Below, piece by piece: positions 58,210 to 64,000 of a stretch of 64,000 nucleotides of DNA; within the stretch, counting starts at the first letter, position 1, and every line of letters starts with the position of its first letter. Origin of the DNA: Streptomyces sp. Je 1-79 (GTDB lineage: Bacteria > Actinomycetota > Actinomycetes > Streptomycetales > Streptomycetaceae); contig NZ_JAMGSL010000009.1 of assembly GCF_025195125.1 (NCBI RefSeq), positions 129,091 to 193,090 of the forward strand, read 5' to 3'. Under the pieces are notes generated by a model, which saw only the letters and a list, made by a program, of their open reading frames with translations, was not told the origin of the DNA and did not search any database. The translations under genes were made by a program, and so were the position numbers.

Positions 58210-59676
58210 GTGACATCCACGGCGATCGGGACACCGACGGCTCTGGCGGGCCTCGCGCTCAACCCGGCCGCCCCCGTCGACATCCTCCTGCGGCTGCTCG
58301 GACCGGAGTACGCGACGGCCTGGTCCGCCCTGTGCCGGTACCGCCGGGAACTGCCCGATGAGGTCGTGGACGCGATCCTCTCGCATCCGCAGCCACGCGT
58401 GCGTGCCGCGCTCGCGCGGAACCCCCATGTGCCCGGGGAGGTGCGTGGGCGGGTCGTCGACGACGAGATCTGGCACGTACACGTGATGCTCGCCGGCGGA
58501 CCGGGAGAGGACGCGTGGCCCCGGCACCTGCCCGACCACGTCATCGAGCGCATGTACGCCACCTACGACAACCAGGACCTCGATGCGCTGGCCTTCTCCC
58601 GCCAGGTCCCCTTCCGCTTCCGCCTGGCGACCGCCACCCACCCCGTCGCCGCGATCCGCAGGTTCGGCACCGGCGTATGGCGACACCTCCCCGAGGAACG
58701 CAGAGCGGCCCTGCTCGCCGACCCCGACCCGGACGTACGCGCCTCCGCCGAGCGGATGCTGGCCCATGTGACGGCGGAGGACGACGCCCAGGAGATGGAG
58801 CGACGGCTGCGCGCCATGCCCGCGGGCGGGCATGCGTACCACCACATCCTCGTCAACTGCCGGCTCTCCCGAGCCGTCGTCGACGAGCTGCTCCGGGAGC
58901 GGGCCGACGACGACCTGTGGTGCCTGGCGCACAACTACAGCACCCCGCCGGACGCCGTCGCGCACGTCGCCCGCGTCGGCGACGCCAAGACCCGGCGGGA
59001 GGTCGCCCGGCGCGAGGAACTTCCCCGCGGGCTGGTGGACCTGCTGGCCCGCGATCCCGACCCGGAGGTCCGTACGGCCGTCTCCGTACGCCCCGAGCTC
59101 ACCGAGGACGAGCGCGCGGCCGTCGACTACGTCGTCCCCCCGCTCGGGGACCTCCAGCTGGGCGAGGACCCGTACCGCGCCCCGCTCGCCCACGCCCGGT
59201 CCGCCCACCCCCTGCTGCGGCGTCGGGTCGCGCACAACCCGGAGCTGCCCGCCGATGTCGTCGCACTCCTCGCGGCCGACGACGACCTGGGGGTCCGGGT
59301 GCTCCTGGCGCAGTTCCACCCCGCCGCGCCGCCGGAGCTCCTGCTGCGCTGCTATCTGGAGTACACCGGGCGGTACCGCGACCGCCTGCTGGACCTTCCG
59401 CAGTTCCCGGCCGTCGGCCTCGGCGCCCGCTTCGGAACCGCCGACGACCCCGCCGTACGCCTGCTGGCCACGCTCGACCCGGAGGCGGACCCGGAGCTCG
59501 CCGACGCGCTCACGCGGGACCCCGACGCACGCGTGCGTGCCGGGGCGGCTCGGAATCCCGCCCTCCCCCGGAAGCGGCTTCTTCAACTCCTTGAAGACGA
59601 GGCGCTGTCCGGCGAGGCGGCCGCTAACCCGGCCCTCCCCAGGGAGACCATGTACGCGCTGCTCGGCTCCCCCTGA
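58210..59676 (+). CDS. HEAT/LRV-like helical repeat protein
   Basis: The protein has 488 residues from the GTG at 58210. Start choice is moderate, since TATACG lies directly before it. It consists of repeats of about 24 residues with the pattern 'L...(D)P(D)..VR....A.NP.LP...L..LL' (HPQPRVRAALARNPHVPGEV; DPDPEVRTAVSVRPELTEDE; DPDARVRAGAARNPALPRKR), as in leucine-rich-repeat-variant (LRV) proteins. There is no signal peptide or membrane segment. It is probably a protein-interaction scaffold in the cytoplasm. Function unknown. Confidence 0.75.
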   Translation: MTSTAIGTPTALAGLALNPAAPVDILLRLLGPEYATAWSALCRYRRELPDEVVDAILSHPQPRVRAALARNPHVPGEVRGRVVDDEIWHVHVMLAGGPGEDAWPRHLPDHVIERMYATYDNQDLDALAFSRQVPFRFRLATATHPVAAIRRFGTGVWRHLPEERRAALLADPDPDVRASAERMLAHVTAEDDAQEMERRLRAMPAGGHAYHHILVNCRLSRAVVDELLRERADDDLWCLAHNYSTPPDAVAHVARVGDAKTRREVARREELPRGLVDLLARDPDPEVRTAVSVRPELTEDERAAVDYVVPPLGDLQLGEDPYRAPLAHARSAHPLLRRRVAHNPELPADVVALLAADDDLGVRVLLAQFHPAAPPELLLRCYLEYTGRYRDRLLDLPQFPAVGLGARFGTADDPAVRLLATLDPEADPELADALTRDPDARVRAGAARNPALPRKRLLQLLEDEALSGEAAANPALPRETMYALLGSP

Positions 59677-59687
59677 CGCGCACGAGA

Positions 59688-59715
59688 GGGCGGTCGCCGA
59701 TGCCGGCGACCGCCC
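59688..59715. terminator. Terminator hairpin between the repeat protein and the subtilase
   Basis: Perfect 12-bp arms (59688-59699, 59704-59715), loop ATGC, then CTTGTT on the plus strand. It lies between convergent genes. Confidence 0.8.
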
Positions 59716-59779
59716 CTTGTTCATCGGGACCTATCTGGATCTGTCAAAACTCGGGTCTATCGGGGTTCAGCCGGATCGC

Positions 59780-61354
59780 TCAGAACTGGAGCGCCCAGGA
59801 GTCGATCTTCCCGGTGTCGTAGTTCGCGTTGTCGCTGACCCGCAGCTTCCACGTGCCGTTCGCGACCTCGGAGGAGGCGTTGACCGTGTACGTGGTGTTG
59901 ATGTTGTCGGAGCTGCCGCCGGTGCCGTACCCCTTCAGCGTGTACGCCGTGCCGTCAGGGGCGATCAGCTGGACCTGGAGGTCACCGATGTAGGTGTGCA
60001 CGATGTTCACGGGCACCTGCAGGGAGGCGGGCGCGTTGCCCGTGACGCCGCTGACGGTGACGGGGGACTCGACGGTCGCGTTGTCGGCGATGGCATAGTC
60101 CGCGGCGTTCTCGAACTTCTTGCCGGGCGGCGGGGTGGTGCCGCCGCCACCGACGAAGAGGAGCCTGTTCGGCGAGCCCGAGCCGGGGTTGCCGACCACG
60201 TTCGGCGTGGCGGCGTTGGTCAGCGCCGTCGACACCTGGGCCGGGGTGGCCGAGGGGTTGTCCGCGAGGTGGACGGCGGCAGCGCCGGCGACGTGCGGGG
60301 TGGCCATCGACGTGCCGGAGATGGTGTTGGTGGCCGTGTCGTTCGTGTTCCAGGCCGAGGTGATCGACGAGCCCGGGGCGAAGATGTCCAGCACGCTGCC
60401 GTAGTTGGAGAAGCTGGAGCGGGCGTCGGTGTTGGTCGTGGAGCCGACCGTGATGGCCTCGGAGACCCGCGCCGGCGAGTAGTTGGAGGCGTTGGAGCTG
60501 TCGTTGCCCGCCGCCACGGCGTAGGTGACGCCGGAGGCGATCGAGTTGCGCACGGCGGTGTCGAGCGCGGAGTCGACGCCACCGCCGAGGCTCATGTTGG
60601 CGACGGCCGGCTTCACGGCGTTCTGGGTCACCCAGTCGATGCCCGCGACGACCTGCGCGGTGGTGCCGGAGCCCTGGTTGTTGAGGACGCGGACGCCGAC
60701 GATCTTGGCCTTCTTGGCGACACCGTAGGAGGATCCCGCGACGGTGCCGGCGACGTGCGTGCCGTGGCCGTGGCCGTCCTGGGCGACGTTGTCGTTGTCG
60801 ATGGCGTCGTAGCCGTTGAAGGCGCGGCCGCCGAAGTCGCTGTGCGAGATCCGCACACCGGTGTCGATGATGTACGCCGTGACGCCCTGGCCCGCGCTGT
60901 CCGGGTAGGTGTAGCTCTGGTTCAGCGGGAGGGCCCGCTGGTCGATCCGGTCCAGGCCCCAGGACGGCGGTGAGGGCTGCGTACCGTCGACCGTGAAGAC
61001 GCGGTTCTGCACGACGGAGGCAACCGAGGGGTCGGCGGCGAGCTTCTTCGCCTGCGCCTCGGAGAGCTCGACGTTGTAACCGTTGAGCGCCGAGGTGTAC
61101 GTCTTCTTGATCTTGGCGCCGTGCTTGGCCGCGACCGCCCGGCCCTTCGAGGTCTCCGCCGGGGCGGACTCCTTCAGGGTGACGATGTAGCTGCCGTCGA
61201 TCGTCCCGGGGGCCCCGGCGTTCTGGATCACGCCTTCCGGAGCGGCCTCGGCCGCGGTGGCGGGGAAGGTGGCGGCGGTGCCGAGGGCCAGGGCGGCGAC
61301 GGCTATGGCGCTGGCCGCGGCGAGTCTGCGCCGCGAATCACGCATCACTGACAT
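59780..61354 (-). CDS. Secreted S8 serine protease (subtilase) with P-domain
   Basis: The protein has 524 residues from the ATG at 61354 with GAGGAGG upstream. Signal peptide: 1-37. The I9 propeptide inhibitor spans about 54-122 (SYIVTLKESAPAETSKGRAV). The subtilisin domain has Asp164 (YIIDTG), His197 (GHGTHVAG), Asn284 and Ser349 (SGTSMATPHVAG). A proprotein-convertase P/Homo-B domain (about 415-524; VNIVHTYIGDLQVQLIAPDG) is at the C-terminus. It is a broad extracellular protease, activated by removal of the propeptide. Confidence 0.96.
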   Translation of the reverse strand: MSVMRDSRRRLAAASAIAVAALALGTAATFPATAAEAAPEGVIQNAGAPGTIDGSYIVTLKESAPAETSKGRAVAAKHGAKIKKTYTSALNGYNVELSEAQAKKLAADPSVASVVQNRVFTVDGTQPSPPSWGLDRIDQRALPLNQSYTYPDSAGQGVTAYIIDTGVRISHSDFGGRAFNGYDAIDNDNVAQDGHGHGTHVAGTVAGSSYGVAKKAKIVGVRVLNNQGSGTTAQVVAGIDWVTQNAVKPAVANMSLGGGVDSALDTAVRNSIASGVTYAVAAGNDSSNASNYSPARVSEAITVGSTTNTDARSSFSNYGSVLDIFAPGSSITSAWNTNDTATNTISGTSMATPHVAGAAAVHLADNPSATPAQVSTALTNAATPNVVGNPGSGSPNRLLFVGGGGTTPPPGKKFENAADYAIADNATVESPVTVSGVTGNAPASLQVPVNIVHTYIGDLQVQLIAPDGTAYTLKGYGTGGSSDNINTTYTVNASSEVANGTWKLRVSDNANYDTGKIDSWALQF

Positions 61355-61544
61355 GTGAGGGATCCTCCTCATAGGTGGTGCGTTGCTGTGGGGGTACGGC
61401 AGGGACATGACAAGACACCGTGAAGTGTCCACACCGTCTCGTACATCCGGCTGCCGAGCGAAAGATTGACGGATCCATAGGAATCTCACAAGGGTCTCGA
61501 ACGCCTCGTCACACGTGTGCCACACAGCTGACATGCTGGCGCTC

Positions 61545-62663
61545 ATGACCGCCTACGTGTGCCCCCGATGCCGGGTCCACTCCCCCGTCGACGCCCTCAC
61601 CTGGCGTTGTCCGCGGTGTCACGGACCCTGGGATCTCGAATTCACGAGCGCCCCGGTTTCACTCACGTCCCTGGGGTCACGCGTGAATTCATTGTGGCGT
61701 TACGAGGAGGCACTCCCGCTCGCGACCGAAACGCCGCGGGTGACCCTCGGCGAGGGCCGCACCCCGCTCGTGCCGCTCACCGACGGTGTTTCGGCCAAAC
61801 TCGACTTCCTGATGCCGACGTTGTCCTTCAAGGACCGCGGCGCGGTCATGCTCGCCGAGCTCGCCCGCCGGCTCTCCCCTCGCCGCGTCCTCGCCGACAG
61901 CAGCGGAAACGCGGGCACGGCGATCGCCGCCTACTGCGCGCGGGCGGGCCTCGACTGCGTCGTGTACGTACCGGAGGGCACGTCCGCCAAGAAGCTGGAG
62001 CAGATCCGGGCGCACGGCGCGCGGCTGACCGTCGTGCCCGGCGACCGCGAGGCCACCGCGCGGGCGGCGCGCGCGGCCGCCGACGAGCCGGGCACGTTCT
62101 ACGCCTCGCACGTATACAACCCGCACTTCCTGCACGGTACCAAGACGTACGTGTACGAGCTCTGGGAGGACCTCGGCGGCCGCCTCCCGGACACGATCGT
62201 CGTCCCCGTCGGCAACGGCACGCTCCTCCTCGGGGCCGCGCTGGCCGTCGAGGAGCTGTACGGGCACGGGCTCGTCGACACGCGCCCCGCCCTGGTCGCC
62301 GTACAGGCCGAGGCGGTATCCCCGCTGGCCGCGGCGTTCCACGCGGGCGCGGACGAGATCCTCGCACCCGCGACCGTACGCCCGACCCTCGCCGAGGGCA
62401 TCGCGATCCCGAACCCGCCGCGCGCCGGCCAGATCCTGCGGGCGGTACGGGCGACGGGCGGGACCTTCCTGACCGTGACGGAGGATCAGCTCCACACCGC
62501 GCAGGTGGACCTGGCGCGGCGCGGGCTGTTCGTCGAGTCGACGGGCGTGGCGTGCTGGGCGGCGGTGCGCGCGGCGCCGGGGCGGGAAGGACTGACGGTG
62601 CTGCCGCTGTGCGGAGCGGGAGCGAAGACCGGCCTCAGTCCGTCCAGTACGTGTCGTGCTTGA
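61545..62663 (+). CDS. Threonine synthase-like PLP enzyme with N-terminal zinc ribbon
   Basis: The protein has 372 residues from the ATG at 61545; in-frame starts at 61515 and 61533 are possible. The N-terminal zinc ribbon CPRC...CPRC (Cys6, 9, 22, 25) precedes the fold-type II PLP domain. The PLP lysine is Lys96 in PTLSFKDRGA; SSGNAGTA holds the substrate site and VPVGNGTLLLG the phosphate loop. Threonine synthases of this size (about 350 residues) exist, but the family also includes cysteate synthase and diaminopropionate-like enzymes. The 3' end overlaps the convergent cupin gene by 29 bases. Confidence 0.85.
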   Translation: MTAYVCPRCRVHSPVDALTWRCPRCHGPWDLEFTSAPVSLTSLGSRVNSLWRYEEALPLATETPRVTLGEGRTPLVPLTDGVSAKLDFLMPTLSFKDRGAVMLAELARRLSPRRVLADSSGNAGTAIAAYCARAGLDCVVYVPEGTSAKKLEQIRAHGARLTVVPGDREATARAARAAADEPGTFYASHVYNPHFLHGTKTYVYELWEDLGGRLPDTIVVPVGNGTLLLGAALAVEELYGHGLVDTRPALVAVQAEAVSPLAAAFHAGADEILAPATVRPTLAEGIAIPNPPRAGQILRAVRATGGTFLTVTEDQLHTAQVDLARRGLFVESTGVACWAAVRAAPGREGLTVLPLCGAGAKTGLSPSSTCRA

Positions 62664-63117
62664 GGAAGAACTCCCTCCGCTCCTCCTCGGTCATCCCGGC
62701 GACCGTCCCGACCTTCTCGAAGTACTCCTCGCGGGGCGCGCCGGGCGCGAAGAGGATCAGGAACGACGCGGGTTCGTCCGACTCGTTACGGAAGGCGTGC
62801 AGCCCACCGGTCGGCACGTACAGGAAGTCCCCCTTCTCGGCGTCGACCCACCGGTCACCGTCGAAGAGCCGCACCGTCCCGTCGAGGACGAAGAAGCTCT
62901 CGGAGATCGTCTTGTGGAAATGGGTGGCGGGACCGCCGGCACGCGGGGTCATGTCGACCCGGTACAGCCCGAACTCACCGCCGGTGGAGGCGGTGGTGGC
63001 CAGATAGTGCGTCTGCGTCCCATTGGGGACGGTGAGCTCGGCGGGGGCGCCGACGGGGCGGAAGGAAGCGCTGATCTCGCCCTTCTCACCGTGATAGCGG
63101 TCCGGGGGGTACGACAT
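62635..63117 (-). CDS. Cupin-domain protein
   Basis: The protein has 160 residues from the ATG at 63117 (GGAGATC upstream). A single cupin barrel spans about 40-125. Metal-ligand motif 1 is HFHKTISESFFVLDGTVRLF and motif 2 includes GDFLYVPTGGLHAFRNESDE. This is the usual set of His and Glu ligands. A helical C-terminal tail (EYFEKVGTVAGMTEEERREF) is of unknown use. It may be an isomerase, a dioxygenase or a small-molecule-binding protein. The end overlaps the threonine synthase-like gene. Confidence 0.85.
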   Translation of the reverse strand: MSYPPDRYHGEKGEISASFRPVGAPAELTVPNGTQTHYLATTASTGGEFGLYRVDMTPRAGGPATHFHKTISESFFVLDGTVRLFDGDRWVDAEKGDFLYVPTGGLHAFRNESDEPASFLILFAPGAPREEYFEKVGTVAGMTEEERREFFLKHDTYWTD

Positions 63118-63266
63118 GCTGATCTCCGTTCGTCGAGGACGACTCTCGGCCATGACTCGGTGACGAGAAAATAGAGAAACCGGACAACAGCACACCACGA
63201 CGACCACAGGTCCAGCCGTCGTGTACACGTGGGTCACGCGGTACGCGTGCTCACCTGGCCGAGGTC

Positions 63267-63476
63267 GTGGAGCGCGCCGATCGGGACGACGTACCCACGG
63301 TGATCACGCGCCGGGGCAAGGAAGTCGCCGCCGTCGTCTCCATCGAGGTGCTGCGCAAGTACCAGGAGTGGGAAGAGCGCGAGATCAACCGGATCATCGA
63401 CGAGCGCATGGCCAACCCCGCGCCCGGCATCCCGATCGAGGACATCGTGAGGGAGACGCTGGCGCGCGATGAGTGA
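63267..63476 (+). CDS. Phd/YefM-type antitoxin, N-terminus uncertain
   Basis: The frame from GTG 63267 gives 69 residues (VERADRDDVPTVITRRGKEV...), which is a Phd/YefM antitoxin missing its first strand and helix. Upstream in the same frame is RAHLAEVV, the expected continuation, but no start codon occurs there. A GTG at 63221 reads MYTWVTRYA in another frame, and skipping one base near 63247-63250 would join it to the missing part. Either a frameshift has damaged the antitoxin or the start is unusual. The stop overlaps the toxin start by eight bases, so the pair is coupled. Confidence 0.6.
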   Translation: MERADRDDVPTVITRRGKEVAAVVSIEVLRKYQEWEEREINRIIDERMANPAPGIPIEDIVRETLARDE

Positions 63477-63732
63477 GCACCGAACCGTCTTCCGCCCCGA
63501 GGCGCAGGCCGAGCTTCGGAAGATCCCCCGCGACATGGCGCTGTGCATCCTGGCCAAGCTGACCGAGCTGGAGACCGACCCCCTCTGCTTCGACACCACC
63601 GCACTCGTGTCCCAGCCCGAGCGCCGCCGCCTGCGCGTCGGCGACTACCGCGTCGTCTACACCATCGACAACGGCGAGCTGGTGGCCTGGGCCGTTCACG
63701 CGGGACACCGGTCCACCGTTTACGACACCTGA
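63469..63732 (+). CDS. RelE/ParE-type toxin
   Basis: The protein has 87 residues; its ATG lies inside the antitoxin gene end. It has the RelE fold pattern: the N-terminal TVFRPEAQAELRKIPRDMAL, the central PLCFDTTALVSQPERRRLRV and the catalytic-core GDYRVVYTIDNGELVAWAVH with Arg and Tyr, then AGHRSTVYDT. Toxins of this family cut mRNA in the ribosome. The basic groups (Arg in RRRLRVGDYR) are present, so the toxin is probably intact even if the antitoxin is damaged. Confidence 0.85.
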   Translation: MSEHRTVFRPEAQAELRKIPRDMALCILAKLTELETDPLCFDTTALVSQPERRRLRVGDYRVVYTIDNGELVAWAVHAGHRSTVYDT

Positions 63733-63786
63733 CGCCGACTGATCTAGCGTCAGGAGGTCCAGCACCCATCCAGCACGGTGACGACG

Positions 63787-63818
63787 AAGGGGTCGACCTC
63801 CTCGGAAGTCGACCCCTT
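63787..63818. terminator. Terminator between the TA module and ychF
   Basis: The 11-bp arms AAGGGGTCGAC (63787-63797) and GTCGACCCCTT (63808-63818) are perfect complements, followed by CTG. It lies between convergent genes. Confidence 0.75.
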
Positions 63819-63867
63819 CTGAACTGCAGGTTTACCCACGTCAGCGGCGTGGTGTCATTTCATCCGC

Positions 63868-64000
63868 TCAGACGTTGAAGCGGAACTCCACCACGTCGCC
63901 GTCCTGCATGACGTACTCCTTGCCCTCCATGCGGGCCTTGCCCGCCGCGCGGGCCTCGGCTACCGAGCCCGTTTCCACGAGGTCGGCGAAGGAGATGACC
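63868..64000 (-). CDS. ychF: C-terminal end of YchF/OLA1-type GTPase/ATPase (5' end outside window)
   Basis: The last 43 codons are visible and end VAEARAAGKARMEGKEYVMQ-DGDVVEFRFNV. This is the TGS-domain end of YchF, an ATPase of the Obg family that binds ribosomes. The stop is at 63868-63870. The rest of the gene lies beyond the window. Confidence 0.85.
   Translation of the reverse strand, partial: VISFADLVETGSVAEARAAGKARMEGKEYVMQDGDVVEFRFNV

Noticed and set aside
63733..63867. tRNA gene or attachment site near the window end
   Set aside because: The only structure is a simple terminator hairpin; no cloverleaf can be drawn.

Overview
The window is high-GC actinobacterial chromosome, almost certainly Streptomyces. 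The evidence is the extreme third-position GC, many GTG starts (with some TTG), frequent four-base stop/start overlaps, a mycothiol gene (mshB), a DUF397/DUF5753 regulator pair, SpoIIE-type phosphatases, and a chitinase promoter with a near-perfect DasR site. I see no rRNA, tRNA, CRISPR array, integrase, transposase or insertion sequence. Most of the window reads as conserved core chromosome.

Region 1 (about 0-21 kb) is a metabolic core whose gene content recalls the Mycobacterium tuberculosis Rv1165-Rv1210 neighbourhood: tag, a DivIVA-like membrane protein, a FolP2-type dihydropteroate synthase homologue, a LOG-family protein, dapE, dapC, fdxA and mshB. Mixed in are a GNAT acetyltransferase, a SirB1-like protein, a DinB-like protein, a YqeY-like protein and a membrane Ser/Thr kinase. 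A small accessory-looking patch (12.6-15.2 kb) holds a DUF397 protein, an apparently frameshifted XRE/DUF5753 regulator, two tiny coupled ORFs and a winged-helix replication-initiator-like protein behind a hairpin leader. A CBM-like protein is translationally coupled to a Tat-exported PhoD phosphatase. A large membrane protein with a peptidoglycan-binding-like ectodomain follows.

Region 2 (21-42 kb) has an S9 peptidase, a polytopic membrane protein, and two complete, paralogous oligopeptide ABC transporter operons in tandem on the minus strand. Each operon has a strong hairpin between the lipoprotein gene and the first permease. The GTPase typA and an orphan OppA-like lipoprotein follow; by position the lipoprotein is the counterpart of mycobacterial LpqW.

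Region 3 (42-50 kb) has a three-gene succinate dehydrogenase operon (membrane anchor, flavoprotein, iron-sulfur subunit) preceded by an 18-bp perfect palindrome. It also has a membrane-anchored GH18-like protein whose 3' end has been amplified into an 18-bp tandem repeat, and an envelope-stress pair (TPM-domain protein, PspA).

Region 4 (50-64 kb) carries signalling and secretion genes: a PAS/GAF/SpoIIE/HATPase phosphatase, a stand-alone anti-sigma-type ATPase, a Nudix hydrolase, a 59-residue SPOR-like protein, a GntR/UTRA regulator, a DasR-type-regulated chitinase, a DUF4190-like membrane protein, a repeat protein, a secreted subtilisin, a threonine-synthase-like enzyme, a cupin, a RelE-type toxin-antitoxin pair with a damaged-looking antitoxin start, and the 3' end of ychF.
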